Positions 1 to 7,888 of a DNA stretch of 64,000 nucleotides are shown in pieces. Positions within the stretch are counted from its first letter, which is position 1; every line of letters starts with the position of its first letter. The translations under genes and the position numbers were made by a program. Source of the stretch: SZUA-430 sp965227535 (GTDB taxonomy: Bacteria; Pseudomonadota; Alphaproteobacteria; Micropepsales; Micropepsaceae); NCBI GenBank assembly GCA_965227535.1, contig OZ245761.1:2356001-2420000 (forward strand), written 5' to 3'. The notes under the pieces are model-generated. The model was not told where the DNA came from and did no database searches. It saw nothing but the letters and a program-made list of their open reading frames with translations.

Positions 1-2963
1 TTCTCTTTATCCTGTGCCAGCTTCTTCTGGTCGTCCTCGCCCCATCGAAAACGATTCTCACGCCATTCGCGCCGCTCTTGATCGACCTGTGCCGTGTGCT
101 CTCGCCCTTCATGACCAAAGAGCAAGTCAGTCCCAGTCGCCAACGCGCCGGAAAGCGTCTCGTACAAATCGATAAAGAAAGGATTTTTTGTACGTCTGTC
201 TGGCGCAGCGTCTCCAGGCAAGATGCGCACGGCACTTGCCACAAGCTGCCAACCTTCGACATCGAAGACCGTATTGATGCGTCGGACGATCTGATAAGAT
301 TCTGCTGCGGACAGAAGAGCGGCAACAACTTCTCGGCATTCCGCTGCTTTGAGTTTGCGTCCCCAGTTTTCCGCTTTGCCGATGAGGCGACCAATCGCGC
401 TGCTCGGGCTGCCCCGAACGACCAGAGGTTCGCCGCGCATGCCAATCTGCGCCGGACGCGGGGCGTCGATCATGAAGGACGCGGCCGAGCGAGGTTCCTC
501 CTGCTGAGGAATCGACCAAGGCTCTCGCAAGTATTGACGCGATGCATTTCCAACGGACTCTGTGAGGCTCGCGTCGAGCGCATCGGTCGTGACCGCGAGG
601 CCGCGCCGCATTGCATCAAGCAATTCCTTCAGTAGGCGCAGCCTCTTGGCCGGATCGAGCTCTGCCAGCACGCGTGGAGCAGACGAAAATGCGTCCTTGT
701 CCTTCGCCAGGTCTTCGAGTGCGACGTAACTCGCCTGAATCAACCCCAGTTCTTCAAGGTTGGGGTTCGTAAATCGCCAACCGCGGCGCTGATCCGCCCA
801 AACCCTGTGCGATAGAACGCGCGACAAGGTCTTCTCGGCGTCGATTTGGCCAACCCCTTTGACATCGGGATCAAGCATCCATTCGCGACGGTTCTTGACC
901 TTCGATGCAACGAACCCAAGCGCCGCTTGCACTTTGCGGCCAAATTCGTCATCGGCCAGCCCTTCAAGTGCGGCCGATCGAACTGCAGTCAGAATTGCGG
1001 CGCGTAGCAACGTGATGAAAATGAAGTCGTTGAAGTGCCCTGCTTGCAGAGCGGCGTCTTGACGATTGTCGGTGAAGCCGAGCAGCTTACGCTTATCGGG
1101 CCTGATGCGCTCGCCCTGACGGTTCATCCACCTTAGCGCAGTCGTAACCAGCAACGTTGTCGTCGAACTACGGCCTTCCGCAGACAAGCCTGCAAGTTTG
1201 TTGATTTCGCGCGCTTGGCCCGGGGGCTGGTGACGGCAAGCTGGACAGAATTTGAATTTGCCGGGTGAGAACCAAGCGGACTTGCCGGTGCTTCCGATGG
1301 CACCAGACTGCTCAACAAACACATGTCTCGGCGCGAGCTTGCGACGGTCGGCGCGCAAGCGAATGCCGCTTGGAGCTTGTTCTTGCCAGTCGTCTGGAAA
1401 CGATTCCGGCGAGCCATCGAATTCGTATTCCGCATCGCCGACAGGCTCCGGCATAAGATAGCCGGCCTCATCTTCCGAGTCCGCGTCATCGGTGGGCGTG
1501 TCATCTATGGAACGTGGCAATGCCTGCCGTGTGCCATCAGTATGACTAAGCACGACGGGGTGGTGCTCCTGACCGCACGAACGACAAAAAAACGTTGGGT
1601 AGAGCCGCGCTTCTGGTGCATGCGGATCGAAACGTTGACCGTCGAGCGTCACGCGCCGCTTCCCGGGTTCGCCCAGCGTCGCGTACACAAAGCCAGCGCC
1701 CGAAATAAACTGGTGGAGTTTGAACGCCAAGAATGCGCGATCGCCGGCACCGCCACGTTCTGTCTCGGGCTGGCTCATAAGGTTGAGCATGGTGCGCAAT
1801 TGGTGTTCGCACCTTTCTTGCGACCGTCCGGATTGGGCGGCTAGCCGCGTCGCCGCAGCGCTGATGGTGATAGGAGCGCGTCGCGTGAGTCTTTGTGCAT
1901 CATCTAGGCCGATCTCAAGTTCGATCCAAACGGCGAGAGGATGCTGCCGAAGCGATTTATCATCGAGCTTGGTCGGCAGTTCTTCGTCTATGACCTTACC
2001 GAGGGAACTCCTGATCTTCGAGAGCTTGATGGTTTGATCTGTGGCTCGCGCCAAGCTTTCATCGATGATCGCCTCAGGCGGCACACTCATCCCCGACAAT
2101 CGCGATGCAACCTCAGAGACCGCACGCGCTTTGAATTCGTCACCGCCCTCGGAGGCCATTGTCGCGGACGTACCAATGAATATCGGTATGTTGTTTCGGC
2201 AAACGCGGTCTCTTAGGCGGCGAACTAGCATTGCAACGTCTGCACCCTGACGACCACGATAGGTATGCAGTTCGTCCAGAACAATGAATTCTAAGCCGTC
2301 GGCGTTCGCGATGACGGTGGTGTCCTTGGCATTCTGCCGCGTCATCAGCAATTCTAGCATCATGAAGTTCGTGAGTATGATGTCAGGCTTGCTGTCCTTG
2401 ATTGCGGTCCGCTCGTCTTCAGACTCCTGCCCCGTGTAGCGCGCAAACGTAGGGCGCAAATTTGTCGGCAGGCCGGATTGCTCGATGAATTTTTCAAGTT
2501 CTTTCATCTGGCTATTAGCCAGAGCGTTCATTGGATAAATGATGATCGCGCGCGTTCGCGGTGCTTCGCCCTTCGCTCTGGCGCGCACTGCGGAATCGAT
2601 AATGGGAACGAAGAAGCAAAGCGACTTGCCTGAGCCAGTTCCTGTCGTGACCACAAAGCTTTGGCCTGATGCTGCTTTCGCAACCGCCTGAGATTGGTGC
2701 CGAAACAATGTCAGTGGCTGGCCGCCAATCCGAAAAATCTTTGCCGTATTGGTATGTAGGGATCCGGTCCGTACGAGGTCCTCAATCGTATGACCCAGCT
2801 CGAAGTGGGGGTTTATGCTGATCAGTGGCTCTGGCCAAAATCGGTTGCTTGCATAGATCTCATCGACTTGCTGGCGAATATCCGGTGCGCGGAGACGTGT
2901 GAATGAGCGAGCAAATCGCTCGTAGTCAGCAACCAAAGTGCGATCGAGGTCAAAAACGTCCAC
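1..2963 (-). CDS. Large SF2 DEAD/DEAH-type helicase, DUF1998/COG1205-like (partial, runs off left edge)
   Basis: The frame stays open from a GTG start at 2963 to base 1, so at least 987 residues are present and the C-terminus lies outside the window. A ribosome site (GGTGGAG) sits 4 bases before the GTG, and no other start lies between it and the upstream stop at 3006-3008. Visible motifs are Walker A TTGTGSGKS (about residues 106-114), motif II DELH (230-233), SAT (266-268), paired cysteines in FFCRSCGQEHH and FCPAC, and LLGFTDNRQDAALQAGHF near the middle. The last motif is typical of the large helicases that carry a DUF1998 cysteine cluster. Such proteins are frequent in defence loci (for example DruE of Druantia and DISARM-like systems), but the partner genes needed to name a system are not in the window. 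The helicase call is firm; the defence role is inferred from family habits and from the neighbouring island. Confidence 0.85.
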   Translation of the reverse strand, partial: MDVFDLDRTLVADYERFARSFTRLRAPDIRQQVDEIYASNRFWPEPLISINPHFELGHTIEDLVRTGSLHTNTAKIFRIGGQPLTLFRHQSQAVAKAASGQSFVVTTGTGSGKSLCFFVPIIDSAVRARAKGEAPRTRAIIIYPMNALANSQMKELEKFIEQSGLPTNLRPTFARYTGQESEDERTAIKDSKPDIILTNFMMLELLMTRQNAKDTTVIANADGLEFIVLDELHTYRGRQGADVAMLVRRLRDRVCRNNIPIFIGTSATMASEGGDEFKARAVSEVASRLSGMSVPPEAIIDESLARATDQTIKLSKIRSSLGKVIDEELPTKLDDKSLRQHPLAVWIELEIGLDDAQRLTRRAPITISAAATRLAAQSGRSQERCEHQLRTMLNLMSQPETERGGAGDRAFLAFKLHQFISGAGFVYATLGEPGKRRVTLDGQRFDPHAPEARLYPTFFCRSCGQEHHPVVLSHTDGTRQALPRSIDDTPTDDADSEDEAGYLMPEPVGDAEYEFDGSPESFPDDWQEQAPSGIRLRADRRKLAPRHVFVEQSGAIGSTGKSAWFSPGKFKFCPACRHQPPGQAREINKLAGLSAEGRSSTTTLLVTTALRWMNRQGERIRPDKRKLLGFTDNRQDAALQAGHFNDFIFITLLRAAILTAVRSAALEGLADDEFGRKVQAALGFVASKVKNRREWMLDPDVKGVGQIDAEKTLSRVLSHRVWADQRRGWRFTNPNLEELGLIQASYVALEDLAKDKDAFSSAPRVLAELDPAKRLRLLKELLDAMRRGLAVTTDALDASLTESVGNASRQYLREPWSIPQQEEPRSAASFMIDAPRPAQIGMRGEPLVVRGSPSSAIGRLIGKAENWGRKLKAAECREVVAALLSAAESYQIVRRINTVFDVEGWQLVASAVRILPGDAAPDRRTKNPFFIDLYETLSGALATGTDLLFGHEGREHTAQVDQERREWRENRFRWGEDDQKKLAQDKE

Positions 2964-3427
2964 GTTGCTCCACCGTCTGGTTTTGGATTCAACTCTGCCG
3001 GGACATCATTCGCTGCATTAACGCAAGCGCGATTAGAATTTCATTGAATAGACAAATGCTGAATGAGCATACATGTACCTGATTCAACGAACGCATTGCA
3101 CGAGCTTGATTTGCAACCCGACGGCGAATTTGCCTACCGCCGATAATCCCATCGGCGTCATCGCAGCTGCAAACCGCCACCGCAACAAATCGCACACGTT
3201 TCGGGACGCCGCATACTCCTGTTTGGCCAGCGGGCGCACGTCAAGACATCGAGCTATCTGCGAAGAAAGCCCTCTGGGGGAATCCGACCTTCGCGTAGTA
3301 AAAAGAACGATCGATTTCGGCGGTTTTGCAATGGGTGACGCCGACGAATTGCGGCCTGAGATCGAGCAGTCGGAATGCAGGCGCGCGATGTAGCGGTGCC
3401 GGCGCGCACATCGCTGATCGAACGTTC
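2964..3427. other. Gene-free spacer between helicase and dksA-like repeat
   Basis: About 460 bases without a convincing coding region. Its first part is visibly richer in A and T than the flanks and must contain the promoter of the leftward helicase gene. I could not assign -35 and -10 boxes with correct spacing. Short open frames here have no ribosome sites or recognisable products. Confidence 0.5.
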
Positions 3428-3676
3428 CAAGAGCGGGCGGGACGCCAGCGCCCCCAGGGCTAGAGCCCGCCTTCGATCGTCCGGCCCTACGTTCCGAAGT
3501 CCTGGCGCGCGGCCGGAAGCCTAATCGTCCCGGTAAACCTTCTCGCGCTTCTCGTGCCGCTCTTGCGCTTCGAGGCTCAGCGTCGCGATCGAGCGCGCTT
3601 CCAGACGGCGCAGCCTGATCGGATCGGCCGTCTCTTCGCAGAACCGTAGGTCCCCTCCTCGATCCGCCGAATCGCC
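3428..3676. repeat. Left copy of ~250-bp direct repeat (dksA 3' end plus 3' flank)
   Basis: This stretch matches 6590-6839 in the same orientation with about 20 differences in 250 bases, including one single-base deletion, counted by eye. It covers roughly the last 50 codons of dksA and about 93 bases beyond its stop. The two copies are offset by 3162 bases and bracket the ATPase-cyclase/effector pair. Recombination between them would remove that pair and leave one dksA. Confidence 0.85.
3521..3676 (-). pseudogene. Truncated, frameshifted dksA 3' fragment
   Basis: Reading leftward, this encodes FCEETADPIRLRRLEARS followed by the same C-terminal end as the intact DksA at 6683-7099, finishing with KVYRDD and the same stop context. 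The first two-thirds of the gene is missing. One base is deleted within the Tyr-Gly-Phe codons relative to the intact copy (around position 3645), so the upstream remnant is out of frame. There is no start codon or ribosome site of its own. It is best read as the displaced 3' end left when DNA was inserted at, or recombined into, the end of dksA. Confidence 0.8.
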
Positions 3677-3809
3677 ACGGGGCTTCGCTGGCAGCCGGCG
3701 CCCCCAGGGACCGGCCGCTTTGCTCCGATATTTGCGATGGCCTATCGTGGACCCGCGGGGGCATCGGCAGCAAGCCTGCTCAATCCGATGACAGTGGGGA
3801 ACACGCGCG

Positions 3810-5915
3810 ATGGGTAAGCCCTGGATCGAAGATGCCAAAGAATACCACGTCATCGACGACATCTCCGAAACGGGCATCCATCAGACATCGGTCATCCAAG
3901 AATACCTCAAGCACGACAACACCCAACGCACCGTCGTTCTGGCGCCCAAGGGCTGCGGCAAGACGCTGCTGATCAAGCACAAGCGCAAGCTGCTGCAAAA
4001 CCGCGGCTATGACATGCTGCCCAGCAATCAGCTGGTCTCGCTTGCGCCCGGCTATGCGCCGCCGTTCGACGACGAACGCACCCGCCACATCCGCGAAAGC
4101 AAACAATACTGGAGCACCTTGTGGCAGATCGCGCTGTCGATCGCCGTGCTGCGCGGCGATCCGCGCGGCTCATTCGATTTGAACGCCACCGCCCTGCGCG
4201 CCATCGCCGACAACAAAGACCTGGTCGACCCGTTCCACATCTTCGTGCAGTTGCTGTACCTCCAGCCACGCGAATATTTCGAAGTCGTGCGCGAATATCA
4301 GGCGCGCCTGCTGCCGGCGTTTTCCCGCTCGCACTCGCAAGTGGCCCTGTTCATCGACAATGTCGACGAATGTTTCGGCCATCACCTCACGCGCGAACGG
4401 CGATCGGGCCTGCACGGACAAATCGCCAACGAGTTCTGGCACGATGCGCAAGTGGGCCTGTTGATGGCGGTGCGCCAGATCGCCGGCCACAACCCGCATG
4501 TAAAGGTGTTCGCCACCATCCGCACCGAAGCCTTCCGCGCGCGCCAATCGGAAATCCCAGATCTGGCAAACGTGCGCGCGCATATGATTTCGATCAAATT
4601 CGACTACGACGACCTGCGCCACATCTTCATCGACAACATCAAAGCCGAAAGCCCCGACCGCCTGGTCGACCCCAACGCGGCGGACCCGTTCGTCCGCTTC
4701 GTCGGCGCCGATGCCGTAAAAATCCGCCATCCCTTCACCGGCAAGATGGAGCACATCTTCGACTATATCCGCCGCCACACCTTCGGGCGCCCGCGCGATT
4801 TCATGACGATCGGGCGCGAGATCTCGGCGCTCCGCCGCGAACGGCGCACGCCGGAAGAGGTGCGCCTGGCCGTCAACCGCGCGGCCGCCGAACTCGCCAA
4901 AGCGTATCTGACGGAGGTGTCGCCGCATTTCATCTGGTTCGACGAAGACATCATGTTCGGCGCGCTGGACGCCAACGTGCTGGAGCCGCATCACTTGCGC
5001 AAAGTCGCCCGCACGTACGACACCGCAGCGCGCAAACACGAATCGCGCTGGCTGGCCGAAGGGGGCACGGGCAGCTCCGCGCTCGCCGACATGTACGCCT
5101 CAGGACTTATCGGCACGACCAGGCCGCATAGCGTGACGTCCGGGCAGGTGCAGCATTTCGAATCCGTGTTCGACATGCACACGTCGATCCAACGCGAACG
5201 GCAAGAGCTGCCGACGTCGAAGAACTATCTGGTCCACAATGTGTTGGGCAGTTACCTGCGCCAGAGATACACGCCCGACAAATGGCGCGCGCACACCGTC
5301 AACATCATCGCGCCGGACCAAAAATGGTTCGACCCCGACGGTCTCATGTACGTGATGCAAATGGACATTTGCGATTCCGAAATGATCCGCTCCGACCCCG
5401 TGCGGGCGAGCGCCTTTCGCCCCATCTTCGACGCCATCGTGGAAGAGGTGCTGGACGGGATCGAGTTTCACGAAAATGTCGGCGGTGACGGCGCGGCCTT
5501 CGCCGACCGCAACGGCTACATCCTCATCCGCGCCGCCCATCGCATCGCCGCCGAACTGAAAAAGTCGCTCCTCGACGCCAACGTGCGCGTGGGTTTGGAT
5601 TTCGGTCCGGTGACGTCAGGCGAACATCCCGACACGGGCGCGCGGCGCCTCGAACAGGGCCGCCCCGTCACGCGCAGCGCGCGTTTGCAGGCCGCAAGCG
5701 CGCCGGGGCATTTGCTCACCCTGCCCGCGGTCGTCGACTCGCTGTCCGAATACGAAGCCAACTGGCCCTTCTTCGACCTTCAGCCATCGCACAAGCAATT
5801 TCGCGCGAAACACGTGGGACAAGGCTGGTCGATCGCCGAAAAGGCGAAACCCGGCGAACCCGAAACCGTGGAACGCCTTGTCGCCCTGCCGTTGCACGAG
5901 CTGAAGATCGAATAG
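3810..5915 (+). CDS. P-loop ATPase-nucleotide cyclase fusion, candidate Pycsar-type sensor/cyclase
   Basis: 701 residues. The N-terminal half has a Walker A APKGCGKT (45-52), a Walker B-like VALFIDNVDE (178-187), a sensor-like FATIRTEAF (234-242) and a GRPRDFMTIGREI segment (326-338). This layout recalls STAND/KAP-like and Sll1717-type P-loop ATPases. The C-terminal ~190 residues form a class III cyclase homology domain: MQMDICDSE (metal Asp519), GGDGAAF (Asp560), VRVGLDFGPV (592-601) and PVTRSARLQA (619-628). The usual catalytic Asn of the VNxAAR motif is Thr621, while Arg625 is kept. A GGGGA ribosome site precedes the ATG by 9 bases. The gene is followed 18 bases later by a membrane protein resembling Pycsar effectors, so the pair probably acts as a nucleotide-signalling defence module. 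The product (cCMP, cUMP or another) cannot be read from sequence. Domain calls are firm; the biological role is inference. Confidence 0.75.
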   Translation: MGKPWIEDAKEYHVIDDISETGIHQTSVIQEYLKHDNTQRTVVLAPKGCGKTLLIKHKRKLLQNRGYDMLPSNQLVSLAPGYAPPFDDERTRHIRESKQYWSTLWQIALSIAVLRGDPRGSFDLNATALRAIADNKDLVDPFHIFVQLLYLQPREYFEVVREYQARLLPAFSRSHSQVALFIDNVDECFGHHLTRERRSGLHGQIANEFWHDAQVGLLMAVRQIAGHNPHVKVFATIRTEAFRARQSEIPDLANVRAHMISIKFDYDDLRHIFIDNIKAESPDRLVDPNAADPFVRFVGADAVKIRHPFTGKMEHIFDYIRRHTFGRPRDFMTIGREISALRRERRTPEEVRLAVNRAAAELAKAYLTEVSPHFIWFDEDIMFGALDANVLEPHHLRKVARTYDTAARKHESRWLAEGGTGSSALADMYASGLIGTTRPHSVTSGQVQHFESVFDMHTSIQRERQELPTSKNYLVHNVLGSYLRQRYTPDKWRAHTVNIIAPDQKWFDPDGLMYVMQMDICDSEMIRSDPVRASAFRPIFDAIVEEVLDGIEFHENVGGDGAAFADRNGYILIRAAHRIAAELKKSLLDANVRVGLDFGPVTSGEHPDTGARRLEQGRPVTRSARLQAASAPGHLLTLPAVVDSLSEYEANWPFFDLQPSHKQFRAKHVGQGWSIAEKAKPGEPETVERLVALPLHELKIE

Positions 5916-5933
5916 TAGGGTGGCGCTCTTGCC

Positions 5934-6533
5934 TTGTTCTGGGGGGAAAAGGCTTTGGAAGCGCGAGACTTTCGCGGACCGGCGGGCTTCGCCGGATTCG
6001 TGCACGATCATGTGGCCTTCACGATCGGGCAACTCGACACCAAAGTGTCGATTATCATGGGCTTCACCGCCGCGGCGATCGCCTACGACGTTCAGCAATT
6101 GAGCGCCATGGCGCACGTGACCGCCATTTTCGATCCAACATTTCTCGCGCAGCTGACGGCCGAGCCGCTCAATCCGCGCGCGTGGCAATCCATCTTCGGA
6201 TTCCTGTCGACCGCGATGCTAGCAATTGCGTTCCTCTGCGCCGTCGTCAGCCTCAGCCCGCGCTCAGGACCGGTGAAGAAAGGCGTGGTGTTCTTTCAAG
6301 GCATCGCCGCGCACGAGACCGCGGACGAATACGCGTCCGAGGCCACGCACATCGCCGACACGGATCTCACGAAGGCCGTGCTGATCGATGCGTACGCGTT
6401 GTCGAAAATCGCGCAAACCAAAGCTCGCTGGGCCGGACGAACGACACCGGCATTTATCTGGGGCTTGCTGTTTCTGCTCCTCACGCAACTTGCCGCCGGC
6501 ATGCCGGCACAGGCCGCGGCTGCGAGCTTGTGA
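5934..6533 (+). CDS. Small membrane protein resembling the Pycsar TM effector (PycTM)
   Basis: Up to 199 residues. The start is uncertain: TTG at 5934, or TTG at 5955 after a run of six G; no ATG fits. An amphipathic N-terminal helix leads into IGQLDTKVSIIMGFTAAAI. The DTKxSIxxG stretch just before the first membrane segment is characteristic of Pycsar effector proteins. Further hydrophobic segments lie near residues 85-110 (FGFLSTAMLAIAFLCAVV) and at the C-terminus (FIWGLLFLLLTQLAAG). Between them is a charged helical region with HETADEYASEA and DLTKAVLIDAYALSKIA, also as in that family. The gene is 18 bases downstream of the ATPase-cyclase on the same strand, so the two are probably co-transcribed. 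The expected role is loss of membrane integrity when the cyclic nucleotide appears. The membrane topology is clear; the effector assignment rests on pattern similarity. Confidence 0.65.
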   Translation: MFWGEKALEARDFRGPAGFAGFVHDHVAFTIGQLDTKVSIIMGFTAAAIAYDVQQLSAMAHVTAIFDPTFLAQLTAEPLNPRAWQSIFGFLSTAMLAIAFLCAVVSLSPRSGPVKKGVVFFQGIAAHETADEYASEATHIADTDLTKAVLIDAYALSKIAQTKARWAGRTTPAFIWGLLFLLLTQLAAGMPAQAAAASL

Positions 6534-6589
6534 ACGTCCCGCAGGAAATGAAGCGGTAGCAATCCGAAGGTTCGGCGACTCATACGCCT

Positions 6590-6839
6590 CAAGAGCGGGC
6601 GGGACGCCCGCGCCCCCAGGGCTAGAGCTCGCCTTCGATCGTCCGGCTCTACGTTCCGAAGTCCTGGCGCGCCACCGGAAGCCTAATCGTCCCGGTAAAC
6701 CTTCTCGCGCTTCTCGTGGCGCTCTTGCGCTTCGAGGCTCAGCGTTGCGATCGGGCGTGCTTCAAGGCGGCGCAGCGTGATCGGGTCGCCCGTCTCTTCG
6801 CAGAAGCCGTATGTGCCCTCATCGATTCGCCGCAGCGCC
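6590..6839. repeat. Right copy of ~250-bp direct repeat (within dksA 3' end and flank)
   Basis: Partner of 3428-3676. It comprises the functional dksA 3' end (6683-6839) and about 93 bases beyond the stop. That flank also contains one copy of the dispersed AGAGCGGGCGGGACGCCCGC repeat. Both flank and coding parts are duplicated together, so the duplicated unit is a block of ancestral chromosome and not just a short attachment core. Confidence 0.85.
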
Positions 6840-7099
6840 GAGTCGATCTTGGAGATCAGCTTGCGCTGCCGATCGCGTGCGCGCAGCTCGTTCGCGCGCT
6901 CCGCCTCGCTCGACGCGCGGTCGGCGAGGTCTGCATGCGCCACGGAGTCGCTTGCCAGATTCTGCAGCGTCTCTTTCGACTCGCGGATGATGTCGTCTTT
7001 CCACTGAACGAGCCGACGGCGGAAATATTCGCGCTGGCGTTCGTTCATGAATGGCTCGTCGTCGGACGGCCGGTAGTTCGGCGGCAGCTCCAAGCCCAT
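6683..7099 (-). CDS. dksA: RNA polymerase-binding transcription factor DksA
   Basis: 138 residues, normal DksA length. DksA enters the secondary channel of RNA polymerase and, with ppGpp, adjusts transcription initiation. The N-terminal coiled-coil region (about 30-105) is followed by GTYGFCEETGDPI and LRRLEARPIATLSLEAQERHEKRE. Only one cysteine remains where the classical zinc finger has four, as is usual in alphaproteobacterial DksA. The gene lies next to fliX, the neighbourhood seen in Caulobacter. Its 3' end is duplicated at 3428-3676, which marks it as the boundary of the left-hand island. Confidence 0.95.
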   Translation of the reverse strand: MGLELPPNYRPSDDEPFMNERQREYFRRRLVQWKDDIIRESKETLQNLASDSVAHADLADRASSEAERANELRARDRQRKLISKIDSALRRIDEGTYGFCEETGDPITLRRLEARPIATLSLEAQERHEKREKVYRDD

Positions 7100-7232
7100 C
7101 TTTTTCTACTTCCTTCGCGACACAACAAAGGCGTCAAAGCGGGCGGAATATATGACCGGCCCCGCGCAAACAGCAACGGGAGAAAACGGTAGGGATATTA
7201 AGGCTTTATGACTGTGGGCCGGGGACCCCAGG

Positions 7233-7664
7233 TCAGGCCGGAGGTTCGAAGTGGAGCTTGGCGAGTTCTACCCGCGCCCGCAGGTCGATCTCGTCCAGAA
7301 CGGCAGCGAGGCCCGGGTCGACGAAATCCTCCCGCTTCTCCCCCACCAGCGCCACCAGACGCGTCAAGGTCGAGCGCGACACCGCCCCGGAGAGCATCCC
7401 ATCGCGCACGTCGTCCAACAGATCGAGCACATCGCGCCCGCGCCGCGCGGCCTTCGTCCGGCCGGCCAGGCTGTCGGGCAGCTCTTGCAGCGCAATCAGC
7501 GTATCAACAGCCGCGAGGGGCGAACTGCTTGCCAACGGCCCGGCGGCGCGCACCTCTTCCTGCATGGCCGGCGCAAAGGCGCCCGCCGCGCCGGACGTCG
7601 CCCGGGCGCGTGTGGTGCGCACCGTTTCGATCGGTTTGGGGCCGTCGACTTTCATGGGCGTCAC
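7233..7664 (-). CDS. fliX: Flagellar assembly regulator FliX
   Basis: 143 residues from a GTG at 7664, which has AGGA seven bases upstream. An in-frame ATG at 7655 (MKVDGPKP) is the alternative start. FliX couples assembly of the early flagellar basal body to activation of the sigma-54 regulator FlbD in Caulobacter-type bacteria. The protein shows the low-complexity Ala-rich N-terminus and a C-terminal DVLDLLDDVRDGMLSG...TRLVALV region typical of the family. It is divergent from flgI, the conserved Caulobacterales arrangement, which supports the call. Confidence 0.9.
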   Translation of the reverse strand: MTPMKVDGPKPIETVRTTRARATSGAAGAFAPAMQEEVRAAGPLASSSPLAAVDTLIALQELPDSLAGRTKAARRGRDVLDLLDDVRDGMLSGAVSRSTLTRLVALVGEKREDFVDPGLAAVLDEIDLRARVELAKLHFEPPA

Positions 7665-7827
7665 GAAGAGATCCTATTAATCCGCGCTTAAACATGACGC
7701 AGCGCGGTTAAGATCGGCTGAAAATAAGACCTAGCACCGGGCAATATTTGCCGGACCCTTCGCGTCCAAGGCGGCGTTCCCAAAAGCGAACCCAAGCACA
7801 ATCAACGGCTTGCACGCCGACGTGACG

Positions 7828-7842
7828 TGGCACGCCCTTCGC
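7828..7842 (+). promoter_or_regulatory. Probable sigma-54 promoter of flgI operon
   Basis: TGGCACGCCCTTCGC matches the -24/-12 consensus TGGCACG-N4-TTGC with a single mismatch (TCGC for TTGC) and the correct GG-to-GC spacing of ten bases. It lies 46 bases before the flgI ATG, giving a leader of about 35 bases. Late flagellar genes of Caulobacter are transcribed by sigma-54 with FlbD, and FlbD is controlled by FliX, encoded just upstream. Confidence 0.7.
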
Positions 7843-7888
7843 TAATGAAACGACGGACCATTGCGCTCAAAGAGACAGAAGGACTCCC

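Noticed and set aside
3084..3773. 229-codon minus-strand frame upstream of the ATPase-cyclase gene
   Set aside because: It reads through the degenerate dksA repeat in a wrong frame and through the RAGG-type repeat. No domain is present.
3677..6589. Integrase- or transposase-encoding mobile element
   Set aside because: The segment between the dksA repeats encodes only the ATPase-cyclase and the membrane protein. No recombinase motif is present, so mobility of its own is not claimed.
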